The position numbers and the translations under genes were made by a program. Positions 1 through 8,900 of a stretch of DNA of 20,031 nt are shown one piece after another. The notes below the pieces were generated by a model. The model was given only the letters and a program-made list of their open reading frames with translations. It was not told the DNA's origin and did not search any database. Each line of letters opens with the position of its first letter. Positions within the stretch are counted from its first letter, which is position 1. Source of the DNA: JAJYVH01 sp964548595. Lineage in GTDB: Archaea; Micrarchaeota; Micrarchaeia; Micrarchaeales; CABMGC01. The stretch lies in contig CAZJQO010000037.1 of NCBI GenBank assembly GCA_964548595.1, positions 1 to 20,031 of the forward strand, written 5' to 3'.

Positions 1-150
1 AGGGTTATGGGAAACGCTGGGTGATAGAGAGTATTCTCAAGGCTGAAGGAGATGTTTGGCCTGGCGCGCAATAGGTTTGTCGGGATGAAGAAGGTTGTGG
101 CTCACGTGTTTTCGTGCCTTATCGCGTACCTGGTAAAATACGTATTGTGA
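1..150 (+). pseudogene. C-terminal remnant of a DDE transposase (IS4/IS5-like), frameshifted
   Basis: The first frame (from base 3) reads GYGKRWVIE and the second (from base 28) reads RVFSRLKEMFGLARNRF and on to a TGA at 148-150. Joined, they restore the Y-x2-R-x3-E-x6-K signature around the catalytic glutamate of IS4-type DDE transposases, followed by a hydrophobic tail (HVFSCLIAYL) typical of these proteins. Read straight through, the first frame stops at 81-83 and the signature lysine is lost. The break lies in a GA-repeat at about 24-31, and a 2-base loss there would explain it. The 5' part lies outside the window, and no terminal inverted repeat can be tested without it. A programmed frameshift is possible but a dead copy is simpler. 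The family is inferred from the motif only. Confidence 0.72.
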
Positions 151-228
151 ACATCGTGGAGATGCGATAAGATTTGACGAGGTGAGGAGATGTAAATGTT
201 AGGAGCCTAGACACAACAATACAAGCAG

Positions 229-237
229 ATATAAAAG
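229..237 (+). promoter_or_regulatory. TATA box for the FkbM-type methyltransferase
   Basis: ATATAAAAG is a near-ideal archaeal TATA element. A start of transcription about 26 bases downstream falls near 258. This lies after the possible TTG start at 255 and before the ATG at 273, and leaves a short leader containing GGAG at 260-263, nine bases before that ATG. Confidence 0.55.
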
Positions 238-272
238 GTGCAACACACAATAAGTTGCCGGAGCGCGAGATT

Positions 273-1016
273 ATGAAGATCTTCGGAATACCCTTAGGAA
301 ACATATCAGGAGACATTGCTTTCTTACTAAAATACATCAGATACAGCGAGGACAACATCATTTTAAAATATAAAAATAATGAATTAAAATTCGTAAAAGG
401 TACTCTTAAACAGACTATACGCACACTTGCCCTTTTGAGAGCCAACTTCATCGAACAAGAATATTGGCAATGTGACGTAAAGGAAAAGTGTGCTGTGGAC
501 ATAGGGGCAAACATAGGCGATACTGCTCTGTTGTTCGCTCTTCAGGGAGCCAGGCATATCTATGCTTTTGAACCCTATCCCTACAGTTTCAAAATGGCGC
601 TGCAAAACATACAGCTAAGTGGCATGAATGATCAAATAACAATGATAAATGCAGGATGCGGAGCTAAAAAAGACAGATTAATTATAGACCCAAAATATGT
701 GAATGACACTGGCAGCAAATTAAGAAATTTCAAGCACGGAAAAATGATTGAAATTTTACCACTTAGCTACATAGTTAAAAAGTACGGAATCAACCGCGGT
801 GCGCTTAAATTGGATTGCGAAGGTTGCGAATACGGTGTGCTGCTGGGGTCTAGCAACAGCACACTAAGACATTTCAACGAAATAATTTTAGAGTACCACC
901 ACGGCTATAAAGAGCTTAAAGGCAGGCTGGAAGGTGCTGGTTTCAAAGTGAAAGTAGAAAAGAGCAAGAACTCCCCAGGTCTGGGAATCATGCACGCTAA
1001 AATAACAGCCAAGTAA
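273..1016 (+). CDS. FkbM-family SAM-dependent methyltransferase
   Basis: This is a class I methyltransferase of the FkbM type, a family that O-methylates sugars of glycans, lipids and natural products. From the ATG at 273 it has 247 residues. VDIGANIGD (about 75-83) is the SAM-binding loop, FEP (99-101) carries the acidic residue expected to hold the ribose, and LKLDCEGCE (about 178-186) is the family's second conserved motif, followed by IILEYH. A GGAG sits nine bases before the ATG and a TATA box precedes it; an in-frame TTG at 255 is the alternative start. Codon use differs sharply from the neighbours (many AAA, ATA, AAT and TTA codons), and a broken transposase lies just upstream, so recent transfer is likely. 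Methylation of glycans on the neighbouring STT3-modified surface proteins is an attractive but unproven role. The substrate is unknown. Confidence 0.88.
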   Translation: MKIFGIPLGNISGDIAFLLKYIRYSEDNIILKYKNNELKFVKGTLKQTIRTLALLRANFIEQEYWQCDVKEKCAVDIGANIGDTALLFALQGARHIYAFEPYPYSFKMALQNIQLSGMNDQITMINAGCGAKKDRLIIDPKYVNDTGSKLRNFKHGKMIEILPLSYIVKKYGINRGALKLDCEGCEYGVLLGSSNSTLRHFNEIILEYHHGYKELKGRLEGAGFKVKVEKSKNSPGLGIMHAKITAK

Positions 1017-1037
1017 CGCTGAGCCTTTCCCTGAAGG

Positions 1038-1046
1038 TTTAATAAA
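1038..1046 (+). promoter_or_regulatory. Candidate TATA box for the oligosaccharyltransferase gene
   Basis: TTTAATAAA lies about 80 bases before the proposed TTG start and would give a leader of about 50 bases. A second candidate, TATTTAG at 1100-1106, would put transcription start near 1129, favouring the downstream ATG at 1139. I cannot choose between them. Confidence 0.3.
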
Positions 1047-1120
1047 TCAACGAGCGCAAAGGACAGAGTGAACGAGCTAACGCGCAAGCTACGCTTCTGT
1101 ATTTAGCAAGCAGGGATGTT

Positions 1121-3943
1121 TTGGAAAGCAATGCCGACATGCAGGCACAGCACACACACGCAGCGAAAGGCGATCGCTATGGGCTGAGCCTCCGGTATGC
1201 TGCCTTAGCGGTGGCTGTGCTTGCGATTGTTCTGGTCGCCGCATTTTACCGCGCGCCAATGCTTCCGTACTACGGCTTCTACGAGCCCGACGGCTTCTTC
1301 CATTATTCCGTGATACGGGAAGCGGTAGCCAATAACTTTGTCATTCCGCAGTACCTGGACATATCGGGCTGGCCTCCTTCGTGCAACAACTACCCGCCGT
1401 GCGGAACCGCAGCATCGTCGCTTCACCACGAGGCCTTCGGCATCTACTGGGTCACGTTGATCCCATACTACTTCCTGCGGTACGCAGGCATAGGCTACTA
1501 CACCATAATGCGCCTCGCTCCTGTCTTCTTCGCGCTGCTTGAGATGCTGCTTGCGTTCATCCTGATGAGGTACAAGGACAGGGACCGCTTCCTCGGCCTG
1601 CTTGTTGTTGTGCTGATAGCGCTCAACGTAGGCAACGCGGCCAGGAACAGCGCGCTCATCTACCGCGGCGACAGCTTCGCGCCTGCTTTCCTGCTCGGCG
1701 CAATGATACTCACCGCGCTTATGTTCAGGGCCGAACGGCCTGGACCTAAGATCGCCTACGCTGCGCTTGCGGGTTTTGCACTGAGCCTCTGCAACCTGGT
1801 GTGGAACGGCGGTCCGTTCGGCGTCGCTGTTTACATCTTCGCCTTCGCGCTCATGCTCTTCTTCGCATTCGTGTTCGATGACAAGAAGCTTGTCAGGAAC
1901 CTTGGCTACATGCTTGCGTCCTTTGCCGCCTGGTTCCTGTTTGTTACCCTCTACACCATGCCCGTCTGGATCGTGCCCGAGACGCTTACCGGCTGGAGCT
2001 TCGCGGCGCTGTTCGTGCCCATGATACTAGCCTGGCTGATTGCGCATTACCTGCTCGCAATGAAGCACGGGCTTCCGCAGGCAATCGGCACAGGCATGAG
2101 GCGCGCAGCCGCCTCACTGATCACCTTCGCCATAATAGCGACAGCCTTTGCAGCTGCGATGCCTGGCTTGGTCGGTTCGCTGTTTACAGCAGGCGGCTAC
2201 TTCATAACCGGCGGTTCGGCGAGTGGCGCATCTGCGTTTTCAACCACGATACAGGAGCTTCAGCCACCGACATACGCCTTCCTCTTCTCGAGCTTCAACC
2301 TGCAGCTGTTCGCCACCCCGATGACGCTGGTAATGCTGCTCGCAACGCAGGCGGCCGGCCTTAGCATCGGCTTCTGGATAATCATCATACTGCTCTCCTT
2401 CCTCTACCTGTTTCTGCAGGTCGACCGCCAGGACGGTGACAGGGGCATGCTGAGCGGCACAGCCAGCTTCCGCTTCGAGCTCAACCCCGCAATGCTGCTT
2501 GTCATATCCTTCTTCTCTGTCATGGCATTCCTGCAGATGAACGCGATACGCTTCAACGCGCTCCTGAGCATACCGCTGAGCATGCTTGCAGCCTACACTA
2601 TATACTGGCTGGTGCTGTACGTCAAGGGCCACGCCCATGCATACGATTCGCGATACCTTATTGTGCTGATACCGGCGATTATGGCCACTCTGGCAACATT
2701 CGTCGCATTCCCAAGCATGCCGGTTGAGCTTGACGCGCTTCTGCTTGCTGTGGGCGCTGCAATGGTTGGCTCCTTCCTTGCCTCTAGCATAGTATCCCTC
2801 GTCGCCGGCTCCAGCAGGGCGAGGCTGCTGGGCTACGCTTTCGGAGTGGCCCTGCTCCTCATCGCAATCAAGGGCATGATGGGCCTCAGCGCACTTGTCA
2901 TACTGGGCATAATAGCGGCCTCAGCAGTGGAGGGCCTTGCTCTCTTCAAGCTCGCCCCCAGAATCAAGCGCTGGAACCCAGCGCTCGTCATAGCGCTCGT
3001 TGCTGTCGCCGTGCTCCTGATAAGCATGGCCTGGATAGACGTGAACAGCATCTACACCTACAACCCAGGCACAGGCACATGGGCGGTGAGCCTCACCCAG
3101 GCAGACGGCATCAATACATACTTCCTTGCCGCGCTCTCCTGGATGAAGAACAACACTCCGGGCAACGCCACCGTGCTTACGCTCTGGCCGGACGGCTCTG
3201 TCGTGGAGGGCGTAGCGAACCGCACAGCTGTTACTGACAGCGTGGGCTCGCAGAACGCCTACAAAGGAGACGCCTTCGCTGCCTGGCTGCTCAATGACAG
3301 CACCGACCCTGGCTTCCTGCTCCGCAACATAACGGGCATGCCGCAGTACCTGCTAGTGCGCTACTTCTGGCTAAGCTACGAGAGCGGAGGCATCTATACC
3401 GAGTCGAAGCTCAATGCATCGCTCGCACCCTACTATGGCGTAAGCCAGTTCTCCAGCGTTAACGAGACCAGCAACAGAAGCTCAGACCTCTACAGGTTCT
3501 CTGGCGCAGGCAACGGCGTGGACTCTGAACTGCTGGTCAGCAGCGTCAACAACACAACCAGGTACGGCAGCTGGCTCGTGCTGGGCAACGGCAGCACGTC
3601 GCCCTACGCATACACGGCAATCTACAACCTGTACAACAGCAACTTCACGCTGGTGAAGCAGGCAACCACCAACTCCAGCAACGCAGCCACCTTCCTGCTA
3701 ACCTACTTCCAGTCGCCGGGCAGCGGCGCAAACCTGACAGCCGCCTACATGATGAACCCCGACATCGCTTACAGCAACATGGCAAAGCTGCTCTACCTCT
3801 GCGGCCCCGGCACCTGCCTCTGGGACAACAACGTGGCCACGCTGCGGCTTATTTACACGAATAGAGACACGAAGATATTCAAGATACAGTACAACATGAG
3901 CAACGCGACCGTTGCAAGCGACTACGCGCTGTACTACGGCTGA
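1121..3943 (+). CDS. Oligosaccharyltransferase STT3/AglB-type, with a variant WWDYG motif
   Basis: This protein is the catalytic subunit of N-glycosylation, moving a lipid-linked glycan onto Asn-X-Ser/Thr of exported proteins in the cytoplasmic membrane. It is 940 residues with the expected build: a membrane helix near 27-45, the first-loop acidic motif EPDGFFH with D57, a second acidic site in RGDSF (D184), about a dozen membrane helices to residue 640, the TIxE motif (TIQE, 376-379), then a soluble outer domain. The sequon-binding WWDYG is replaced by LWPDG (688-692); the ANRT that follows has the normal spacing, so the position is secure. The outer domain is itself rich in sequons. The TTG start has GGGA four bases upstream; an in-frame ATG at 1139 would give 934 residues. 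The adjoining glycosyltransferase and large sequon-rich surface protein support a surface-glycosylation role. Whether it is active with the changed motif is unknown. Confidence 0.87.
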   Translation: MESNADMQAQHTHAAKGDRYGLSLRYAALAVAVLAIVLVAAFYRAPMLPYYGFYEPDGFFHYSVIREAVANNFVIPQYLDISGWPPSCNNYPPCGTAASSLHHEAFGIYWVTLIPYYFLRYAGIGYYTIMRLAPVFFALLEMLLAFILMRYKDRDRFLGLLVVVLIALNVGNAARNSALIYRGDSFAPAFLLGAMILTALMFRAERPGPKIAYAALAGFALSLCNLVWNGGPFGVAVYIFAFALMLFFAFVFDDKKLVRNLGYMLASFAAWFLFVTLYTMPVWIVPETLTGWSFAALFVPMILAWLIAHYLLAMKHGLPQAIGTGMRRAAASLITFAIIATAFAAAMPGLVGSLFTAGGYFITGGSASGASAFSTTIQELQPPTYAFLFSSFNLQLFATPMTLVMLLATQAAGLSIGFWIIIILLSFLYLFLQVDRQDGDRGMLSGTASFRFELNPAMLLVISFFSVMAFLQMNAIRFNALLSIPLSMLAAYTIYWLVLYVKGHAHAYDSRYLIVLIPAIMATLATFVAFPSMPVELDALLLAVGAAMVGSFLASSIVSLVAGSSRARLLGYAFGVALLLIAIKGMMGLSALVILGIIAASAVEGLALFKLAPRIKRWNPALVIALVAVAVLLISMAWIDVNSIYTYNPGTGTWAVSLTQADGINTYFLAALSWMKNNTPGNATVLTLWPDGSVVEGVANRTAVTDSVGSQNAYKGDAFAAWLLNDSTDPGFLLRNITGMPQYLLVRYFWLSYESGGIYTESKLNASLAPYYGVSQFSSVNETSNRSSDLYRFSGAGNGVDSELLVSSVNNTTRYGSWLVLGNGSTSPYAYTAIYNLYNSNFTLVKQATTNSSNAATFLLTYFQSPGSGANLTAAYMMNPDIAYSNMAKLLYLCGPGTCLWDNNVATLRLIYTNRDTKIFKIQYNMSNATVASDYALYYG

Positions 3944-4166
3944 GACGCAGTTTTCCAAGGGATTAACCGCGCAGCTGGCCTGCAACAAATTTCCTTACCT
4001 CAGCGAGCGCGGGCAGCCCCTGTTTCACAAATTAACCACAGCCAGCGCGTCATGCGACCTGATAGCTGCAACCAGCGCGCTTTCCTTACAGGCATTACCA
4101 TGCTGGCAGCGCCAGCGCTCGCCTGCCCGGAAAAGAAAAAGGAAAAGGAAAAACAAAAAAGAAAGA
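3944..4166. other. Intergenic stretch between convergent genes
   Basis: I see no gene here. It lies between the stop of the oligosaccharyltransferase gene and the terminator hairpin of the opposite-strand membrane protein gene. It contains scattered short CCAGCGC-like words and two TTTCCTTAC words but no convincing open frame, RNA fold or repeat array. The last 40 bases are A-rich and act as the T-tract of the minus-strand terminator. Confidence 0.5.
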
Positions 4167-4189
4167 CTGAGCAGACTACTGCTGCTCAG
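4127..4189 (-). terminator. Hairpin plus T-rich tract ending the small membrane protein gene
   Basis: CTGAGCAG (4167-4174) and CTGCTCAG (4182-4189) form a perfect 8-bp stem around a 7-base loop. Read on the minus strand, the hairpin comes about 28 bases after the TAG at 4218-4220 and is followed by a long run of T with a few C. Archaeal termination is driven mainly by T-tracts, and a stem this clean just upstream is less usual. Confidence 0.7.
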
Positions 4190-4217
4190 CCAATCGCAGC
4201 TTGCCTTTAAGCCAAGC

Positions 4218-4583
4218 CTACTTCTTGCCTGCCAGTCCGGCTCCTATGAAGGAGAGGACAAAGCCAAGCAGCACGGCCCATAGCCATGTCTGGTTAGCCC
4301 ATGTCAACGCTGCCAGCGTCACGCCGGCAACTGCCGCTGTTTCCAGGCCGAAGAGGTTTATGCTTGGCCAGTTCACGCCAGTCACGTAACCAAAGCTGGC
4401 GAAGAACAGGGCTATAGCCGCAATCACTGCAGCGCCCACGAATATTGGCGCCCAGAACGCTCCGGTCCCTGCGAAGACTCCGCCGCTAGCCGATACAGCT
4501 CCCGAGAAGATTACTCCCAGGAAGATCAGGCTTCCTATTATCTGGAGGACGAAGGCTCCCCAGTTCTGTTGACTTTTTGCCAT
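4218..4583 (-). CDS. Small four-helix integral membrane protein, function unknown
   Basis: I do not recognise this 121-residue protein. It starts MAKSQQNWG and then has four hydrophobic segments at about 11-31, 43-65, 80-95 and 100-118, with short polar turns and a basic GKK end, so it should lie almost wholly within the membrane. It has no catalytic motif that I can see. It is monocistronic: a TATA box (4615-4623) precedes the ATG and a hairpin with a T-rich tract follows the stop. It stands between the oligosaccharyltransferase and glycosyltransferase genes but on the opposite strand, so membership of that pathway is only a guess. The coherent helix pattern, promoter and terminator make it a real gene. 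Confidence 0.78.
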   Translation of the reverse strand: MAKSQQNWGAFVLQIIGSLIFLGVIFSGAVSASGGVFAGTGAFWAPIFVGAAVIAAIALFFASFGYVTGVNWPSINLFGLETAAVAGVTLAALTWANQTWLWAVLLGFVLSFIGAGLAGKK

Positions 4584-4614
4584 TCAGATCACTGCTTCAT
4601 ACAGCAACGCCAAA

Positions 4615-4623
4615 CTTTTTAAA
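4615..4623 (-). promoter_or_regulatory. TATA box for the small membrane protein gene
   Basis: On the minus strand this reads TTTAAAAAG. Transcription starting about 26 bases downstream would begin near 4592, leaving a leader of about nine bases before the ATG at 4583. Confidence 0.5.
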
Positions 4624-4755
4624 CATATTCCCATACCCCGCAGCATACTTTGACAAAAGACGAAGCTGGCGAAACCTGTTTAAGTGCCTGCCTTCTCTGC
4701 GGCTCTGCTGCGCTGCTGCCAGCGGTTCCGCGCCCTGCCTGCACCGCAGGCTTTC

Positions 4756-4764
4756 TTTTTAATC
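4756..4764 (+). promoter_or_regulatory. TATA box for the family-4 glycosyltransferase
   Basis: TTTTTAATC is centred 25 bases before the ATG at 4785, predicting a leaderless transcript. This selects that ATG over an in-frame TTG at 4650, whose extra 45 residues resemble no glycosyltransferase N-terminus. Confidence 0.55.
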
Positions 4765-4784
4765 TTTGTTGCATAACAAGCAGC

Positions 4785-5912
4785 ATGCGCCTCGCCTTCG
4801 TCTCTGACAACGCCTACCCGTGGTTCAACGGGGGCATAGAGAAGAGAAGATACATAATAATGCACAGCCTCGTCAAGGAGGGCCACGAGGTGCACTGCTT
4901 CACTATGCAGCACAAGCATATGCCGGGCAGGGAGTTCAGGCGCAACGGCATAAGGTACCACTGCGTGGCAAGGGCGATGGACTGGGAGGGCATGTACCGC
5001 GGAGGCAGCGCCAGGCGCAGCATACGCATGCCGCTGCTCTTTGCGTCAAGCATCTTCTTCGCCATGCTGCCCTACACCTTCGACGCTGTAGACGCAGACT
5101 CGTTCCCGTTCCTGCACCTGTTTCCCGTATGGCTATACGCCAGGCTCAGGGGCATACGCTTCGCCATAACGTGGCACGAGGTGTGGAGCAGCGACTTCTG
5201 GAGCCGCTACCTTAGCGGCCTCGGCAGGCTCGGCTACCTGGCCGAGTGGCTCTCGTCGCGCCTCGCTGACACGCACATAGCAAACTCGAGCACCACGAAG
5301 GAGCTGCTGGGCAGCGTGCTCGGCGTTGAGCCCGGCAGGGTGATGACTTTTCCTGTTGCAGTGGACAGCGAGGAAGTGGCGCGCTTCACGCGGCTGCGCT
5401 GCAAAAAGAGGAGGCAGTTCATAAGCATAGCCAGGCTGGTAAGCCACAAGCGGGTCTGGCTTGCGATAAAGGCTGTGGCGAAGACCGACGCGAGGCTGCT
5501 GGTGGTTGGCAGCGGGCCTGACCTGCGGCAGCTGGAGCTGCTTGCGAAGGAGTCGGCCCCTGGGCGTGTCCTGTTCAGGCAGAGGATAGGCACTGGCGCG
5601 CTGTACAGGAGCCTGATGGAGTCGCAGGCGCTGCTCATGACCTCGGCCAGGGAGGGGCTCTCGCTTGTCACGATAGAGGCGCTGGCTGCAGGAGTGCCGG
5701 TGGTCATAGCGACTACGAGCGTGCTGCCAAAGGAGATCAGGAGGATGTGCGTGGAGGCGAAGGAGGAGGAACTGGGCTCGCTGCTCAACGACATGCTCTC
5801 CAACCCGAGATACGCAAGGGATGCCATGCGCAGGCGCAGGAGCGTGCTTGCCACTTTCTCAGGAGACAGCTCCGGAGCCGTGTACAGGAAAGTGGCTGGC
5901 GCCAGGCACTGA
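4785..5912 (+). CDS. Glycosyltransferase family 4 (GT-B fold)
   Basis: This enzyme adds a sugar from an activated donor to a growing glycan, most likely on a lipid carrier at the inner face of the membrane. It has 375 residues, normal for the family. The start MRLAFVSDNAYPWFNGGIEK carries the G-G-I/V-E loop found at the N-terminus of GT4 enzymes. The C-terminal half has the donor-binding domain: a FISIARLVSHKR strand, LLVVGSGPD, and SAREGLSLVTIEALAAG, in which E290 and E298 form the E-x7-E motif of retaining GT-B enzymes. No membrane helix is evident. It lies between the oligosaccharyltransferase and the giant surface protein and has its own promoter, consistent with assembly of the glycan that STT3 transfers. 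The exact sugar cannot be told from the sequence. Confidence 0.9.
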   Translation: MRLAFVSDNAYPWFNGGIEKRRYIIMHSLVKEGHEVHCFTMQHKHMPGREFRRNGIRYHCVARAMDWEGMYRGGSARRSIRMPLLFASSIFFAMLPYTFDAVDADSFPFLHLFPVWLYARLRGIRFAITWHEVWSSDFWSRYLSGLGRLGYLAEWLSSRLADTHIANSSTTKELLGSVLGVEPGRVMTFPVAVDSEEVARFTRLRCKKRRQFISIARLVSHKRVWLAIKAVAKTDARLLVVGSGPDLRQLELLAKESAPGRVLFRQRIGTGALYRSLMESQALLMTSAREGLSLVTIEALAAGVPVVIATTSVLPKEIRRMCVEAKEEELGSLLNDMLSNPRYARDAMRRRRSVLATFSGDSSGAVYRKVAGARH

Positions 5913-5916
5913 AATG

Positions 5917-5926
5917 TATTTATAAT
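5917..5926 (+). promoter_or_regulatory. TATA box for the giant surface protein
   Basis: TATTTATAAT lies right after the glycosyltransferase stop. It predicts transcription from about 5948, so translation should begin at the ATG at 5955, not the in-frame ATG at 5925 that overlaps the box. Confidence 0.6.
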
Positions 5927-5954
5927 GTGGCGCACAATTCCTAATCAGCGTTCC

Positions 5955-8900
5955 ATGCAGCACAACAATCACCTCCTGCTCCTCCTCATCCTCATTAGCT
6001 CCATCTCGCTGCTCGGCTTTGCGGGCGCTGGCATAGCGCACGGCGCATCTACTGCAACAACGTGCAGCAACTACTGCGGAACAGGAGCGGTAGTCAGCGC
6101 ATGCAGCGGCTCAACCAGCATATCCGGCCCAACAACGTGCGAGCTTACGGAGACCAACACGCTCGCCTTCACCACTCTTTCTAGCGGCGCTGTGCAACGG
6201 AGCGGCACAACCCCTGTTACCGTCGAGCCGCAGGTCAGCGGCGTCGTGTCGTACAACACGCACAGCGCGCCCAACTTCCTCGTCTGCCCGCTCAGCGCAT
6301 ACGACAGCCAGGGCAGACAGATACACCCCACCGACCAGATGTACTTTTACACAGCGCCCTACACGAACTCATACGCTGACGTGGCAGGTGATGCCTGCCT
6401 CAACTCGCAGGGCAGCCTGGAGAACAGGATATCGCTCCCGACAAGCATCTCGTGGTCCACACGCTCTCCAGCCTCCGCCTCGGTGGGCGCGCTCTCCCTG
6501 AGCGATCCGGGCTCGATGAGAATACAGCTGCTTGCCTACTCGCCCATGCTCGAGGCTGGCGGGCAGGATGTGATAAGCAACGGCTACGACAGCAACACGC
6601 CCATATTCTACAGCATACCCTCGCAGGCGCAGGCGGGGCTCTGGACCTGGACGGCCGTATTTACAAACATGTCAGGCTATCTGGCCGACTCATTCAAGGT
6701 CGGCGCTGCCCCAAGCCTGGTGTACAGCTACAACGCATACTACCTCGACTCAAACGGCATCAAGACATACTACACGTGCAGCTACGACTACCCTTCATAC
6801 GGCTACAGCGAGACTACGCGGCTGAGCGGCGTGCACCAGACATACATACCGTACACGGAGAACACGCCAAACGGCGCGCTGACTTTCGACGCCAACGTGG
6901 TGCCCTACCTGCTCTACAACTTCAACATAAGCTCTCCGGAGCAGCTGCAGATGAACCAGAGCTACGACATCTTCGGCCCGCTCAACTACTACACGCCTGC
7001 GAACAGCATCGACCTTTTCCCGGTAAACACGCCCGCCCAGTTCTACATAAACTACGGCGGCAAGCTCATATCTGGCAGCGAGAGCCTGCTCTCTTCGCTG
7101 GCCTCGTTCATAGCGGGGCTGATGGGCGGGGCGCAGATGCAGGGGGCGCCGGCGTACGCCTCTGGCCCCATCTCCATAGCCGCGATACCCAACGACTTCG
7201 TCTTCCTGCTCAACTACAGCAGTTCCCTCGGCGGCACCTACTACCTCAACGTGCTCAGGCTGATACCTTCGGGCTACTACAACATGAGCGGCGACCAGCC
7301 CAGCAGCGTCTGCCCTGGAATAGGCTGCAGCTCCGAGGGGGAGTGGGCAAGTGCGTGGAGCAGCTACTGGAGCAACACCATAACTGCGCAGAGCAGCAAC
7401 ACATACCTGATAAGCACGCTGAGCTTCGGCAGCTCGGGCGCATCAGTCTGCAGCTCCGGCTCCCTGCCAAGCAGCGAGCAGGCGAGCTGCGACGCCTTCA
7501 TACCTATCAACATAAGCGCCGATTACTACGGCGATGTCTTCGTCACTGGCTACACTCCGACTTCTGGCTGTACCGTGCATGGCTTCTCGCGCATCTGCAC
7601 AACAGGGGAGACGCCGGCGATGCTGGAGGTGAAGGACGCCATAGGCTCAAGTCCGCAGGTGCTCTTCCAGACATACGGGACAAACGTGCCGGTGCTTAGC
7701 GAGATAGCCGCCTCGCCTACTGGCGTAAACATCTTCGCCGCAGGCCCCGGCTCCGGCAACATCTACGCGTTCGAGGGCAACGACCTAGGCTACCAGGGCA
7801 GCTTCAGCCTTTCGTTCAGCGAGACCAACCCGATTACAGGCCAGGAGACAGGGGTGCTTAACATCTCCGACTACCTGTACAACGGCGGCCTCTTCGGCGT
7901 CGCTTTCAACGGCGCGGCTGCGGGCAACGTGCTGGGCTACGGCAAGCAGGGGCCCGCTACCGAGTTCGACAGGGCGGGCAACCACCACCCCCTCGGCCTG
8001 CAGGACGTAAACGGCTACCTGTACGTGCTCGACGACTGGTCAGCTGGCCTTGACTGGCAGGCGTGCGGCATAACCATAGGCTCGTACGGCTACTGCCCGG
8101 CGACCAGCATGAACCTGCTGATGCTCAGGGTGCTCAACGTCTCCGGTGCAAACGTGCCCATAAACCCGACCCTCTTCAACGACGTCTGGCAGCAGCAGAC
8201 CTGCAGCGTCAGCACTCCAGGAAACCAGGGCACCGCCTTCTCCAGCGGCACGTGCTACGCCACAGAGCCTGCCGGCGTAGGCTGCTCTCCAAGTGCCTGC
8301 TCGCTTGAAGCAAGCGGCGTCTGCTCCTCTGCTTCGGGCACCCCAGGAGACACGTATGCGTGCATCAATCCAGGCACCAAGTCAAGCACATACTACAGCC
8401 TTTCCACTGGCTCGTACGCAGGCAACGAGACATATCCGCCGTACGGCTGGGTGCTTGCTGCAAACGTAACTACGCCAGACGGCGCGTCCGTTAGCTTCTG
8501 CTCGTCGGGGTCCTGCACCTACAATCCGGCTACAATGACAGCCCAGGGCTCCGCGTATCCGCCCATAGGCCCGGGACTGCAGAATACTTACTCGGCAATC
8601 AAGGGTATAGGCTTCTCGGTAAACTACAATTCCACTGCGGACATAATAATGCCGGCGACAACTGAAAACACAGGTTGGGGCGGGATCTGCATACCCTACA
8701 TCTACTGCCCTAAGGCCAAGACTCCGCAGTACGCCGAGCTGCTCACCACCAGCCTGAACATAGAGAACTACACCAAGCTCTTCACAGGCTATTCGCCATA
8801 CACGTGCTACACCGGCTCCAGCAAAGCAGGCGCCTGCACCGGGCTTGCGGGCATAGGCAGCATGGCCGGGCCTGTATACAGCGTTGACAACCCGTTCTAC

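Noticed and set aside
3912..4389. Plus-strand frames after the oligosaccharyltransferase gene
   Set aside because: They start inside that gene, cross the terminator hairpin and run antisense to the four-helix membrane protein; composition is random.
4650..4784. N-terminal extension of the family-4 glycosyltransferase from a TTG
   Set aside because: The extra residues are Cys/Ala-rich and unlike the family, and they span the TATA box that fits a leaderless start at 4785.
6452..7699. A 415-codon frame on the plus strand inside the surface protein gene
   Set aside because: It is out of frame with a much longer gene that has a signal peptide and anchor. Its product is a meaningless Arg/His/Gln/Leu mix, as expected from shifted GC-rich codons.
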